Numbered from the stretch's first letter, positions 41,778 to 51,078 are shown. The stretch: 64,000 nucleotides of DNA from JAVKBW01 sp040222995 (GCA_040222995.1 JAVKBW010000046.1:124001-188000), one strand, 5' to 3'. Program-made: numbers and translations. Notes: generated by a model not told the origin, from the sequence alone.

Positions 41778-44465
41778 ATGACCATGACCGGTCAAGACAC
41801 ATTGAAAACCCGCCGCACCCTCAAGGTCGGCGCCAAGGAATACGACTACTATTCGCTAAAGGCTGCCGAAGACACGCTGGGGGATGTTTCAACCCTGCCG
41901 TATTCCCTGAAAGTGCTGCTGGAAAACCTGCTGCGTTTCGAAGACGGGCGAACGGTTTCGGTCGACGATATCAAGGCGATGGGACAGTGGCTGAAGGATC
42001 GCCGCTCGGACCGCGAAATCGCCTACCGCCCGGCCCGCGTGCTGATGCAGGACTTCACCGGCGTCCCCGCCGTTGTCGATCTGGCCGCGATGCGCGCCGC
42101 GATGGTGGAAATGGGCGGCGACCCGCAGAAGATCAACCCGCTGTCGCCGGTCGATCTGGTGATCGACCATTCCGTGATGGTCGATTTCTTCGGTGGCAAG
42201 GATTCGTTCCAGAAAAACGTCGATCTGGAATTTGAACGCAACGGCGAGCGCTATGAATTCCTGCGCTGGGGCCAGGGCGCATTCGACAATTTCCGCGTGG
42301 TGCCCCCCGGCACCGGCATCTGCCACCAGGTGAATGTGGAATATCTGGCCCGCACGGTGTTCTCGTCTGAAGAACGCAACGACAGCGGCCGCACCATCGC
42401 CTATCCCGACACCTGCGTCGGCACCGACAGCCATACGACCATGGTCAACGGCCTCGGCGTTCTCGGCTGGGGCGTCGGCGGCATCGAGGCGGAAGCGGCG
42501 ATGCTGGGCCAGCCCGTATCGATGCTGATTCCGGAAGTCGTCGGTTTCAAGCTGACGGGCAAGATGAAGGAAGGCAACACGGCGACCGATCTGGTGCTGA
42601 CGGTAACCCAGATGCTGCGCGCCAAGGGCGTCGTCGGCAAGTTCGTTGAATTCTACGGGCCGGGTCTGGACAACATGACGCTGGCGGACCGCGCGACCAT
42701 CGCCAACATGGCGCCGGAATACGGTGCGACCTGCGGCATCTTCCCGGTCGACGAGGAAACCGTGCGTTATCTGGAATTCACCGGCCGCGATGCCGATACG
42801 ATCGGTCTGGTGCGCGAATACGCCAAGGCGCAGGGCATGTGGCGCGACGCCAACAGCCCGGAACCGGTCTTCACTGACAGCCTGTCGCTGGATCTCGGCG
42901 ATGTCGAACCGTCGCTGGCCGGGCCGAAACGCCCGCAGGACCGGGTCGCCCTGTCGGCGATGCCGGAAAGCATCGCCACCGTGTTCAAGGAACGCGGCCA
43001 TTCCGATGCGTCGGTTCCCGTCGAAGGCGCGGATTACGACCTCGAAGACGGCGCGGTGGTGATCGCGGCGATCACGAGCTGCACCAACACCTCTAACCCG
43101 TCGGTGCTGATCGCCGCCGGTCTGGTGGCGAAGAAAGCCCACGAACTGGGCCTGACGGTGAAGCCGTGGGTGAAAACCTCGCTGGCGCCTGGTTCGCAGG
43201 TGGTGACCGACTATCTCGACAAGGCCGGCCTGACCGAACATCTCGATGCGCTCGGCTTCGATCTGGTCGGTTACGGCTGTACCACCTGTATCGGCAATTC
43301 GGGACCGCTGCCCCCGCCGATCGCCAAGGCCATCGACGATGGCGATCTGGTGACCGCCGCTGTGCTGTCGGGCAACCGCAACTTCGAAGGCCGGGTCAGC
43401 CCGCAGACGCGCGGCAACTATCTGGCCTCGCCGCCGCTGGTGGTCGCCTATGCCCTGGCCGGCAACACCAAGATCAACCTGTATGACGACCCGATCGGGC
43501 AGGACAGGGACGGCAACGACGTCTATATGCGCGATATCTGGCCGTCGAACCATGAAGTGCATGACGTGATGATGGGCGCGCTGACGCCGGAAATGTTCCG
43601 CAGCCGGTATTCGAACGTGTTCGAAGGTCCGCGGGAATGGCAGCAGATCGCCACGGCGGAAGGGGAAACCTATTCCTGGAACCCGTCCTCGACCTATGTC
43701 CAGCATCCGCCGTTCTTCCAGAACATGCCGAAGGAAGCCGGCGGGTTCGAGGAAGTGACGGGCGCGCGGCCACTGCTGATTCTGGCCGATTCCATCACCA
43801 CCGACCACATCTCGCCGGCCGGCTCGTTCAAGGCCGATACGCCGGCGGGCCAGTTCCTGACGGAACGCCAGGTCAGCCCGAAGGACTTCAACTCCTACGG
43901 CTCGCGACGCGGCAACCACGACATCATGATGCGCGGCACCTTCGCCAATATCCGCATCAAGAACGAAATGGTGCCGGGCGTGGAAGGTGGCTTTACCAAG
44001 CATCAGCCGTCGGGCGAACAGATGCCGGTCTATGACGCCGCCATGAAGTATGAGGCGGAAGGCGTACCGCTGGTCGTCTTCGGCGGCAAGGAATACGGCA
44101 CCGGGTCGTCGCGCGACTGGGCGGCGAAAGGCACGCGTCTGCTGGGCGTGAAGGCGGTTATCGTCGAAAGCTTCGAACGCATCCACCGGTCGAATCTGGT
44201 CGGCATGGGCGTTCTGCCGCTGCAGTTCAAGGAAGGCGTCAACCGCCAGACCCTGAAACTGGACGGCACGGAAACCTTCGACATCACCGGCTTCGCCGGC
44301 GGCATCAAGCCGCGGATGGATATCGCATTGACCATCCATCGGGCCGACGGCAGCAGCGAAACGGTCGATCTGCTGTGCCGAATCGATACCGAGGACGAGG
44401 TCGAGTACTACCGTCACGGCGGCATTCTGCAGTATGTGCTGCGGAACATCGCAGCGGCGGCGTAA
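41778..44465 (+). CDS. acnA: Aconitate hydratase A
   Basis: 895-residue aconitase of the AcnA/IRP type, interconverting citrate and isocitrate in the TCA cycle. [4Fe-4S] ligands: Cys near 435 in ITSCTNTSNPS and two Cys near 501 and 504 in YGCTTCIGN. Other signatures are VCTDSH-like CVGTDSHTTMVNGLG and the swivel-domain GSSRDWAAKG. A second ATG 6 nt in is possible; GAGGAGAG precedes the first. Followed by a terminator, so it is probably transcribed alone or with the upstream ferritin-like gene. Confidence 0.98.
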   Translation: MTMTGQDTLKTRRTLKVGAKEYDYYSLKAAEDTLGDVSTLPYSLKVLLENLLRFEDGRTVSVDDIKAMGQWLKDRRSDREIAYRPARVLMQDFTGVPAVVDLAAMRAAMVEMGGDPQKINPLSPVDLVIDHSVMVDFFGGKDSFQKNVDLEFERNGERYEFLRWGQGAFDNFRVVPPGTGICHQVNVEYLARTVFSSEERNDSGRTIAYPDTCVGTDSHTTMVNGLGVLGWGVGGIEAEAAMLGQPVSMLIPEVVGFKLTGKMKEGNTATDLVLTVTQMLRAKGVVGKFVEFYGPGLDNMTLADRATIANMAPEYGATCGIFPVDEETVRYLEFTGRDADTIGLVREYAKAQGMWRDANSPEPVFTDSLSLDLGDVEPSLAGPKRPQDRVALSAMPESIATVFKERGHSDASVPVEGADYDLEDGAVVIAAITSCTNTSNPSVLIAAGLVAKKAHELGLTVKPWVKTSLAPGSQVVTDYLDKAGLTEHLDALGFDLVGYGCTTCIGNSGPLPPPIAKAIDDGDLVTAAVLSGNRNFEGRVSPQTRGNYLASPPLVVAYALAGNTKINLYDDPIGQDRDGNDVYMRDIWPSNHEVHDVMMGALTPEMFRSRYSNVFEGPREWQQIATAEGETYSWNPSSTYVQHPPFFQNMPKEAGGFEEVTGARPLLILADSITTDHISPAGSFKADTPAGQFLTERQVSPKDFNSYGSRRGNHDIMMRGTFANIRIKNEMVPGVEGGFTKHQPSGEQMPVYDAAMKYEAEGVPLVVFGGKEYGTGSSRDWAAKGTRLLGVKAVIVESFERIHRSNLVGMGVLPLQFKEGVNRQTLKLDGTETFDITGFAGGIKPRMDIALTIHRADGSSETVDLLCRIDTEDEVEYYRHGGILQYVLRNIAAAA

Positions 44466-44467
44466 GC

Positions 44468-44483
44468 TTCAACCGCGGTTGAA
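44468..44483. repeat. 16-bp perfect palindrome after acnA
   Basis: TTCAACCGCGGTTGAA is its own reverse complement. It begins 2 nt after the acnA stop and precedes the terminator hairpin. It could be a protein-binding site or extra stem; no T-run of its own. Confidence 0.6.
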
Positions 44484-44494
44484 ATTCGCAACGG

Positions 44495-44526
44495 AAAAAG
44501 GCGGGGCAACCCGTCTTTTTTCTTTT
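44495..44526 (+). terminator. Rho-independent terminator of acnA
   Basis: 10-bp stem (44496-44505 with 44510-44519, one G-T wobble) around GCAA, followed by a T-rich tail TTTTTTCTTTT. Lies 30 nt after the acnA stop. Confidence 0.9.
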
Positions 44527-44615
44527 ACGGTGTTGCGATGAACGGGACCGGCCTCGCGAAAGTTTCACCGCAACGTGATTCGTAGTTGAGGCGAGAGGGA
44601 CATAGTCTTTGCCGC

Positions 44616-45353
44616 ATGATGAAAATCGACGCGCTCACAACCCTGCTGGGATCGGCTTTTGTCGCCGTCGGCCTTTCCGGGCCGGTCATGGCGGACGACG
44701 CCTCGTCCCCGGTGGTGGTGGAACTGTTTACCAGCCAGGGCTGTTCGTCGTGCCCGCCGGCCGAGACGTTTCTGGGCGAACTTGTCGACCGTGACGGCGT
44801 GGTGGCGCTGGAATACCATATCGACTACTGGGACTATATCGGCTGGGAAGACCCCTATGCCGAACCGGTTTTCACCGACCGCCAGCGCCGGTACGCCGTG
44901 CAGCTCGGCTCCCGCTATGTCTATACCCCTCAGATGGTGATCAACGGCACGGCGCATGAGGTCGGGTCGGACCGCTCGGCGATCCTGGCGCTGATCGACC
45001 AGTCGCGCCGGCTGCAGCACGACAATCCGGTAATCGAAATCGCGCCGATGGCCGAAGGATCGAAAACCGTCGACCTGTCGATCTCCGGTCCCGAACCGGC
45101 CGTGCCGCACGATATCGTGATGGTGACCTACGATGCGACCCACAGAACGGAAGTCAAACGCGGCGAGAACCGCGGCATGGTGCTTGAAAACCGCAATGTC
45201 GTGCGCGCGCTCGCCAAGATCGGCGAATGGCGCGGCGGCAGCATGAAGAAATCCGTCGATGTCAGCGGCATGGCGGGAGACGGCGGCTGCGCGGTGCTGA
45301 TACAGCAGCCGGACAGCGGACCGATTCTGGCGGCGGCGAAGGCCGCGTACTAG
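44616..45353 (+). CDS. DUF1223 thioredoxin-fold secreted protein
   Basis: 245 residues. A signal peptide (LTTLLGSAFVAVGLSGPVMA) is followed by the DUF1223 domain. It begins with the thioredoxin-like strand VVVELFTSQGCSSCPPAE, bearing a C-x2-C near residue 43, then ALEYHIDYWDYIGWEDPY. Likely a periplasmic thiol-active protein. The function of the family is not established. Two adjacent ATGs (44616, 44619) are possible starts. Its stop lies in an inverted repeat. Confidence 0.9.
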   Translation: MMKIDALTTLLGSAFVAVGLSGPVMADDASSPVVVELFTSQGCSSCPPAETFLGELVDRDGVVALEYHIDYWDYIGWEDPYAEPVFTDRQRRYAVQLGSRYVYTPQMVINGTAHEVGSDRSAILALIDQSRRLQHDNPVIEIAPMAEGSKTVDLSISGPEPAVPHDIVMVTYDATHRTEVKRGENRGMVLENRNVVRALAKIGEWRGGSMKKSVDVSGMAGDGGCAVLIQQPDSGPILAAAKAAY

Positions 45354-45388
45354 GTCGTAAACTCTCTTCGTTTATGAGTCTACGACCT
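45352..45388. repeat. Imperfect inverted repeat overlapping the DUF1223 stop
   Basis: AGGTCGTA (45352-45359) pairs with TACGACCT (45381-45388). The stem extends by ACTC/GAGT after one mismatch. An alternative inner pairing TAAAC/GTTTA also exists. No T-run follows. Possible terminator or RNA 3' end structure. Confidence 0.5.
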
Positions 45389-45486
45389 GGCGCTTCCGCC
45401 GCCTGACCGAACTTTACAGCATATCCGGAAAAAACCCGATGCCCGATCGCCATCCTGTCGGGCGCAATCGCCTCTGTCGAAAGTGA

Positions 45487-45511
45487 AAAGCCCGGCATGA
45501 TGCCGGGCTTT
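45487..45511 (-). terminator. Hairpin terminator downstream of the DUF1127 gene
   Basis: Perfect 11-bp stem (AAAGCCCGGCA with TGCCGGGCTTT) around a 3-nt loop, starting 22 nt after the DUF1127 stop on the minus strand. The T-tract is short (GCTTTTCAC). It may work in both directions. Confidence 0.8.
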
Positions 45512-45532
45512 GATCGTCGGACTGTCAGCGCC

Positions 45533-45760
45533 TCAGAAAAGGCTCGGCCGAATGGCGGCTTTAACCTCTGCCCGGGTGACGCCGATATCCTTGAGCAGAT
45601 AATCCGGCAGGTCGAGAACATGCCGATAATCGCGCCTGTTTTGCAGATAGGTGCGGATGCTGCGGATCAGAGTCTGCGCTGTCGCTGCGAACGTACCGAA
45701 CGTTTGCGCAGCGGTAAGCGCACGGCCGTTACCGGCCGTCGTGGTATGACTGAAAGACAT
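45533..45760 (-). CDS. DUF1127 small protein
   Basis: 75 residues. The C-terminal part (YLQNRRDYRHVLDLPDYLLKDIGVTRAEV) is the DUF1127/YjiS-like motif. Small Arg-rich members of this family in alphaproteobacteria have been linked to RNA turnover and phosphate or oxidative-stress responses. Start 45760 has AAGGAGA 7 nt upstream. A longer in-frame reading to 46291 runs into the opposite gene and is rejected. Has its own hairpin terminator and hairpins in the leader. Confidence 0.9.
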   Translation of the reverse strand: MSFSHTTTAGNGRALTAAQTFGTFAATAQTLIRSIRTYLQNRRDYRHVLDLPDYLLKDIGVTRAEVKAAIRPSLF

Positions 45761-45835
45761 TTTCGTCTCCTTCAATAAGTTGCGTCGTCCTCGCTTGCGC
45801 GAGTGAATGACGGGCAACCCGTTGCAAACCGTAAC

Positions 45836-45854
45836 CCCGGTTTCAAAAACCGGG
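45836..45854. repeat. Hairpin in the DUF1127 upstream region
   Basis: CCCGGTTT, CAA, AAACCGGG: perfect 8-bp stem and 3-nt loop, 76-94 nt upstream of the DUF1127 start. A second short stem ACGGG/CCCGT lies at 45810-45822. May structure the 5' leader, or end readthrough from the left. No clear promoter seen. Confidence 0.5.
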
Positions 45855-45989
45855 ATCATTCGGTTGGCAGCGGATTGTCCGTGCGATGACTTATGACGAC
45901 CGCACGTTGTTGTAAGCGTTGTGCGGCCCGTGGTATTAGCGCATGAATTCGCTACAGAACCGTTGTTTTTTATACTCTCGGAGCAATAA

Positions 45990-47531
45990 GTGGCCCAGGA
46001 TCTCCAGATTTCGCTGTTGGGCGAGCCTCGCGTTCTCTGGCAGGGAAAGGACGTTCCTTTGCCGGCTTCCCGCAAGGCGCGGGCGCTACTGGCCTTTCTC
46101 GCCGCGACCGGACGGCCGCATCGCCGTGAACGCCTGTGCGAATTGCTATGGGACCTGCCCGACGATCCGAAAGCCGCCTTGCGCTGGTCGCTGAGCAAGC
46201 TGCGCCGGGTGGTGGATACCGACGGCCGGCCGCGGATCATCGCCGACCGGGAACGGGTTTTCTTCGATACCGAAGATGTGGAGATCGACATTATCGATAT
46301 CCACGCCGCGTTACGTCAGCAGGAAGCAACGCTGTCCGTCGGAGAGCTGGAAGCGATGGTGAAATCCCTGCAGCAGGTTCTGATGGACGGTCTCGACGGC
46401 GCCGGCGACGACGCCTTCGATGCCTGGCTGGTTTCGGAACGCGAGGACGCGTACGCGGCCTATGTCGCGGCCTTGCGGAAACTGGCGACCCATCCCGATA
46501 TTGCACCAGTGGCGGCGCAGCGTTGGCAGCGCCTGTGGCGCGACGCCGACCCGTCAGGCGCGGACAGCGTGACACGGGAACCGACGGCCGAACCGGTGGA
46601 GAATCCCGCCGCCGCACCGCATTCGCCGCCACAGGCCGGCCAGGCGTACCGCAAGACCGAGAACAGATTGCGGGACCGCGCCCTGCGGTCGCAGCGGATC
46701 GGTTTCTGCGCGGCGCGCGATGGCACCAAGATCGCCTATGCGACGGTCGGGTCGGGACCGCCGTTGCTGAAGGCGGCCAACTGGCTAAACCATCTCGAAT
46801 TCGACTGGGCCAGCCCGATCTGGGGCCGAAGTTTCGCCGTTCTGGCCCGCCACCGCACGTTCATCCGCTATGACGAACGCGGCTGCGGCCTGTCGGACTG
46901 GGATGTCGGCGATCTGAGTTTCGATACCTTTGTCGAAGACCTCGAGGCGGTCGCCGACAAGCTGGAGCTGGACCGGTTTCCGCTGCTGGGGATTTCGCAG
47001 GGCTGCGCGGTTTCTATCGAATACGCCGTGCGGCACCCCGAACGTGTTTCCGGCCTTGTGCTGGTCAGCGGCTATGCGGCGGGCTGGCGGCATCTGGCCA
47101 GTCCGGAAGAACAGGCGCGGCGCGAGGCGGTTCTTACCCTGACCGAAGTCGGCTGGGGCACCGACAACCCGGCCTACCGGCACATTTTCACCCGGACCTT
47201 CATGCCGGATGCCAGCCCCGGCGACCTCGCCTGGTTCGACGAATTCCAGCGCCAGTCCACGTCACCGAAAAACGCGGCGCGGTTTCAGGACGCTTTCGGC
47301 TATATCGATGTTCGCGACAGGCTGTCGATGGTCAGTGTACCTACCATTGTACTGCATTCTCGGCACGACCAGCGAATTCCGCTGGAGCTGGGCCGGGCCA
47401 TGGCGGCCGGCATTCCGGATGCGCATTTCGTGCCGCTCGACAGCCGAAACCATATTCTGGTCGATACCGAACCGGCTCTGCAGGTCTGCCTGAAGACAAT
47501 CGGGCGGTTCTTTGCCGAAAAGGGCATTTAG
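45990..47531 (+). CDS. BTAD-type DNA-binding domain fused to alpha/beta hydrolase
   Basis: 513 residues. The N-terminal half (1-170) is a winged-helix plus BTAD-like region as in SARP regulators: ISLLGEPRVLWQGK, RKARALLAFLA, LCELLWDLPDDPKAALRWSLSKLRR. After a Pro/Ala linker (about 190-215) comes a full alpha/beta hydrolase domain. That has IAYATVGSGPPLL, YDERGCGLSDW, nucleophile elbow GISQGCAVS near 335, HSRHDQRIP and DSRNHILV with the catalytic His. GTG start with GGAG 6 nt upstream. Probably a one-component regulator whose hydrolase domain senses or cleaves a small ligand. The target is unknown, perhaps the downstream SDR. Confidence 0.85.
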   Translation: MAQDLQISLLGEPRVLWQGKDVPLPASRKARALLAFLAATGRPHRRERLCELLWDLPDDPKAALRWSLSKLRRVVDTDGRPRIIADRERVFFDTEDVEIDIIDIHAALRQQEATLSVGELEAMVKSLQQVLMDGLDGAGDDAFDAWLVSEREDAYAAYVAALRKLATHPDIAPVAAQRWQRLWRDADPSGADSVTREPTAEPVENPAAAPHSPPQAGQAYRKTENRLRDRALRSQRIGFCAARDGTKIAYATVGSGPPLLKAANWLNHLEFDWASPIWGRSFAVLARHRTFIRYDERGCGLSDWDVGDLSFDTFVEDLEAVADKLELDRFPLLGISQGCAVSIEYAVRHPERVSGLVLVSGYAAGWRHLASPEEQARREAVLTLTEVGWGTDNPAYRHIFTRTFMPDASPGDLAWFDEFQRQSTSPKNAARFQDAFGYIDVRDRLSMVSVPTIVLHSRHDQRIPLELGRAMAAGIPDAHFVPLDSRNHILVDTEPALQVCLKTIGRFFAEKGI

Positions 47532-47571
47532 GCGGTTGCTGCGATATATCGGCAATCAGGAGGGAAGCAGG

Positions 47572-48363
47572 ATGACGGGTGTGAAGGACAGGGTGGCGCT
47601 GGTGACCGGCGCGGGCAGCGCCGGCGGCATCGGTTTCGCGACGGCGCGGCTATTGCTGGCGGCGGGCGCGAAGGTTGCCATCACGTCCACCACCGACCGG
47701 ATTTTCGATCGTCTGGGCGAGCTGGGCGGCGATGCCGCCACAACTTTCGCCCAACCTGCCGATCTGACCGATACCGATCAGGTGACGGCTTTGTGCGCGG
47801 CGGTTGAACCGGCGCTTGGGCCGATTGATATCGTGGTCAATAATGCCGGCATGGTGCAGGTCGGCCGTGACGAACCGTCGACAGAATTGAAGGATACCGG
47901 CGATGCAGCGTGGCGCTACGGCATAGACATCAACCTGACCAGTGCGTTTCTGGTCACCCGCGCCGTGCTGCCCGGCATGATCGAACGCAATTACGGGCGC
48001 ATCGTTCAGATGTCATCGGTCACCGGCCCGGTTGTCGGCATTCCCGGCAGCGGGGTTTACGCGGCTGCCAAGGCCGGAATGCTGGGCATGACAAGGGCGC
48101 TGGCGATCGAGGCCGGTCCGCATAACGTTACGGTCAACAGCATCGGGCCGGGATGGATCCAGACGGACTCCAGCAGCGAGGCTGAAATCACAGCCGGAAA
48201 ATACACGCCTGCCGGCCGGCCCGGCACGCCGGATGAAATCGGCCATGTCGCGGTGTTTCTTGCCAGCGAGGAAGCCAGTTATCTGACCGGCCAGTTGATC
48301 GTTGTCGATGGCGGCAACACGATTCAGGAATACAAGGTGCAGTTACAGGCCAGTTTATCCTGA
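47572..48363 (+). CDS. Short-chain dehydrogenase/reductase
   Basis: 263 residues, classical SDR. NAD(P)-binding GAGSAGGIGFA near residue 12, DIVVNNAGM near 92, catalytic YAAAKAGML (Tyr163, Lys167), with Ser in VQMSSVTG. Start 47572 preceded by AGGAGGGAAGC. 40 nt after the BTAD-hydrolase gene, so probably co-transcribed with it. Substrate unknown. Its 3' end overlaps the convergent helicase gene by 9 nt. Confidence 0.92.
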   Translation: MTGVKDRVALVTGAGSAGGIGFATARLLLAAGAKVAITSTTDRIFDRLGELGGDAATTFAQPADLTDTDQVTALCAAVEPALGPIDIVVNNAGMVQVGRDEPSTELKDTGDAAWRYGIDINLTSAFLVTRAVLPGMIERNYGRIVQMSSVTGPVVGIPGSGVYAAAKAGMLGMTRALAIEAGPHNVTVNSIGPGWIQTDSSSEAEITAGKYTPAGRPGTPDEIGHVAVFLASEEASYLTGQLIVVDGGNTIQEYKVQLQASLS

Positions 48364-50292
48364 CCTGCTTTTCTTCGGCTTCTTGCGGCGCAAGGGCGCG
48401 GAGCCCGGACCATCCTGTCCGCCGTGTGTTGCGGTGGCCCGGACAGATTTGGCCTTGTGGGCTTTTCCCGGTGGTTTCACCTTTGCCCGGTCGCGGTGCT
48501 TCTTGCCGTCCGTTGGGGCGGCTGCTGCTGCCGGCGCATCTTCGCGCGGCGTCAGCGTGCCGGGAATGAACGGATCATCGGGTACCTTGCGGTCTTTTTC
48601 GGGGCGCGGTTTGCCGGACGGCTTCGGCTTCTTCTTGCCCTGCGGTTTGTCGGGACGACCGCCGGTACTTTTCACGACACGGCCCGGCACATGGTCGAGA
48701 CGTTTTACAGAAATGTTGTTTTCAAGAACGGGGTCGGGGCCGAGCGCCTTCAGGAAGCGGTCGACGCAGTCCGGTGCCAGTTCGACGAAGGTTTCCTTCG
48801 GCTGAATGCGGATCGCGCCGATATCGCGTTTGGTCAGATGACCGGCCCGGCACAGCATCGGCAGAAGCCAGCGCGGCTCCGCCGATTGCTGCCGCCCGAC
48901 AGACAGGGAAATCCAGACGCCGTTCTTGAAATCGTCGCGTTTCGGTTCCTCGCGCTCCTGCGGAGGTGCGCCCTGCGATGCCGTTTCCCGCAATTCTTCC
49001 GGCGCTGCCTGTTTGGCGAAATGCTGGCGGATGAAGGCGGCGGCGACCTGTTCAGCGCTGTGCTGCGCCAACAGTTCCTGCGCGAAAGCGATTTCGGTTT
49101 CGTTCAACGGGTCGGTCAGCGACGGATCGGCCATCAGGCGTTCATGGTCGCGCCCCATCACATCCTCGGCGGACGGTGGGCTTTCCCACGCGGCGGTAAC
49201 GTTCGCGCTGCTCAACAGGCGCATCGTCCGCTTGCGGGCATTATGCGGCACGATCAGCACGCAGACGCCCTTGCGCCCGGCGCGTCCGGTCCGGCCACTG
49301 CGATGCAGCAGTGTTTCCTTGTTTCTTGGAATTTCGGCGTGAATCACCAGGTCGAGGTTTGGCAGGTCCAGACCGCGCGCCGCGACATCGGTCGCGATGC
49401 AGATCCGGGCGCGGCCGTCGCGCAATGCCTGCAGGGCGTGGGTGCGTTCGTTCTGGCTCAATTCGCCGGACAGGGCGACGACCGAAAAACCCCGGTTGTT
49501 GAACCGGCTGGTCATCCGGTTGACGGCGGCGCGGGTGGCGCAGAACACCAGCGCGTTTTTGGCCTCGAAATACCGCAGCACGTTGACGATGGCGTTTTCC
49601 TCGTCATGCGGCGCGACGGTCAGCGCCCGGTATTCGATATCGACATGCTGCGACCGGTCGGTCGTGGTGGCGACGCGCACGGCGTTGCGCTGGTACCGCT
49701 TCGCCAAAGTCTCGATGGATTTCGGCACGGTGGCGGAAAACATCAGGGTGCGGCGGTCGGCCGGTGCGGAATCCAGAATATGCTCCAGATCGTCACGGAA
49801 CCCCAGATCGAGCATCTCGTCCGCCTCGTCCAGCACCACGGCCTTCAGGCCGGACGTGTCGAAAGAGCCGCGCTCGATATGGTCGCGCAGCCGGCCCGGC
49901 GTGCCGACGACGATATGCGCGCCGTTCTGCAAAGCCCGGCGTTCGTCGCGCATGTCCATGCCGCCGACGCAGGATGCAATCGATGCTCCGGTCAGCTCGT
50001 ACAGCCATTGCAGTTCGCGTTTGACCTGCAGCGCCAGTTCGCGCGTCGGCGCGACAACAAGGGCCAGCGGCGTTGATGTAACAGGAAAGCGGTCGGCCCC
50101 GTCCAGCAGGTCCGGCGCGATGGAAATACCGAAGGCGACGGTCTTGCCGGAGCCGGTCTGGGCGGAAACCAGCGCATCGGCCCCGGAAAGGTCGGGCGCC
50201 AGCACCGCCTGCTGAACCGGGGTCAGCGTATCGTAGCCGCGCTTGGTCAGCGCCTGGGCGAGCACCGGGACGATGCCGTCAAAGTCTGTCAT
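48355..50292 (-). CDS. DEAD-box RNA helicase with DbpA-type RNA-binding domain
   Basis: 645 residues. Helicase core: SAQTGSGKT near 43-51, DEAD near 155, SAT near 185, HRSGRTGRAG near 335. A linker then leads to a DbpA/CsdA-like RNA-binding domain (about 455-535: NGVWISLSVGRQQ, RDIGAIRIQPKETFVEL). The tail is highly basic and probably disordered (KKKPKPSGKPRPEKDR). Resembles DeaD/CsdA, which work in ribosome biogenesis at low temperature. Second helicase of this class within 12 kb. Confidence 0.95.
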   Translation of the reverse strand: MTDFDGIVPVLAQALTKRGYDTLTPVQQAVLAPDLSGADALVSAQTGSGKTVAFGISIAPDLLDGADRFPVTSTPLALVVAPTRELALQVKRELQWLYELTGASIASCVGGMDMRDERRALQNGAHIVVGTPGRLRDHIERGSFDTSGLKAVVLDEADEMLDLGFRDDLEHILDSAPADRRTLMFSATVPKSIETLAKRYQRNAVRVATTTDRSQHVDIEYRALTVAPHDEENAIVNVLRYFEAKNALVFCATRAAVNRMTSRFNNRGFSVVALSGELSQNERTHALQALRDGRARICIATDVAARGLDLPNLDLVIHAEIPRNKETLLHRSGRTGRAGRKGVCVLIVPHNARKRTMRLLSSANVTAAWESPPSAEDVMGRDHERLMADPSLTDPLNETEIAFAQELLAQHSAEQVAAAFIRQHFAKQAAPEELRETASQGAPPQEREEPKRDDFKNGVWISLSVGRQQSAEPRWLLPMLCRAGHLTKRDIGAIRIQPKETFVELAPDCVDRFLKALGPDPVLENNISVKRLDHVPGRVVKSTGGRPDKPQGKKKPKPSGKPRPEKDRKVPDDPFIPGTLTPREDAPAAAAAPTDGKKHRDRAKVKPPGKAHKAKSVRATATHGGQDGPGSAPLRRKKPKKSRSG

Positions 50293-50559
50293 TGGTCATC
50301 TTTCGGCGGGCCGGCTGCGCGCGGCGGCCCTGCGGCCTGCCGGTCATGCGCCCGCAAAGGCGGTCAAGGGCGTTAAGCGCCCGGATGCCGTCTTGTACGT
50401 GGCGCGGAGCGTGGCGTAAAGGGCGGTGCGCGGCGCATCATCGTTATCTTGCTTGCAGTCCGGGATGTTTCGTCCAACACTTTCCGGCACGGAGGATTCG
50501 CGCAGTCTGGCCTTCATGCCAGCGCCTTTTGTCACATCGTACAGTCGGGTTTGGTCGGG

Positions 50560-51051
50560 ATGACGGTTTGGAACACCATTCACGAGTTTTCGTTTCAGTA
50601 CTTCGAACCGTTCGAAGACGCGCCGGAGCTGAAGCCTTTCGCCAGTCTGGTCACGATCTGGCGCTCGAAATTCGACGGCGAGCGATTTCCCAGATGGTCC
50701 GATTTCGATTTTACCGATTTTCGCGGCTGGCACAGCCGGCTCGCCATTTACGACATCAACTACGACCCGTTCGACTATGTCGTCAGGCTCTCGGGCGAAG
50801 GGTATAACCGGGCCATGGGGCAGAACATGAAGGGCGTGACCCGCGAAGACCTGCTGTCGGTCGCCGTCGAGCGCGAGTATTCAGACATGTTCTTCGAGAA
50901 AACCTGTTCCGAAATGCTGATCGCCTACACGCGCGGCGTCAATGTTATCGATCGCCGGCATATGAATGTCGAGTTTCTGGAACTGCCGTTGTCCGACACC
51001 GGCCGGCGCGCCACGCAGACAATCGAGGCGTTCGTCGCAACCCGGGCCTAG
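50560..51051 (+). CDS. PAS-like single-domain protein, copy 2 of 3
   Basis: 163 residues. Same family as the proteins at 33673 and 60643. Core: FASLVTIWRSKFDGERFPRW, FDFTDFRGWHSR, RLSGEGYNRAMG and VEFLELPLSD. Start at ATG 50560 gives MTVWNTIHEF, matching the third copy at its first residue; the frame is open to 50449. By hand alignment, copies 2 and 3 are identical at about 106 of 163 positions without gaps. No output domain. Confidence 0.78.
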   Translation: MTVWNTIHEFSFQYFEPFEDAPELKPFASLVTIWRSKFDGERFPRWSDFDFTDFRGWHSRLAIYDINYDPFDYVVRLSGEGYNRAMGQNMKGVTREDLLSVAVEREYSDMFFEKTCSEMLIAYTRGVNVIDRRHMNVEFLELPLSDTGRRATQTIEAFVATRA

Positions 51052-51078
51052 AGTGTTCGATCCCCACGCGGGCGAAGT

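Noticed and set aside
41889..44417. Minus-strand frame of 842 codons opposite acnA
   Set aside because: Antisense shadow of a strongly codon-biased gene.
45761..46291. N-terminal extension of the DUF1127 protein
   Set aside because: Runs antisense into the BTAD-hydrolase gene; RBS and family length support the start at 45760.
48424..50076. Plus-strand frame of 550 codons opposite the DbpA-type helicase
   Set aside because: Antisense shadow; helicase motifs are on the minus strand.
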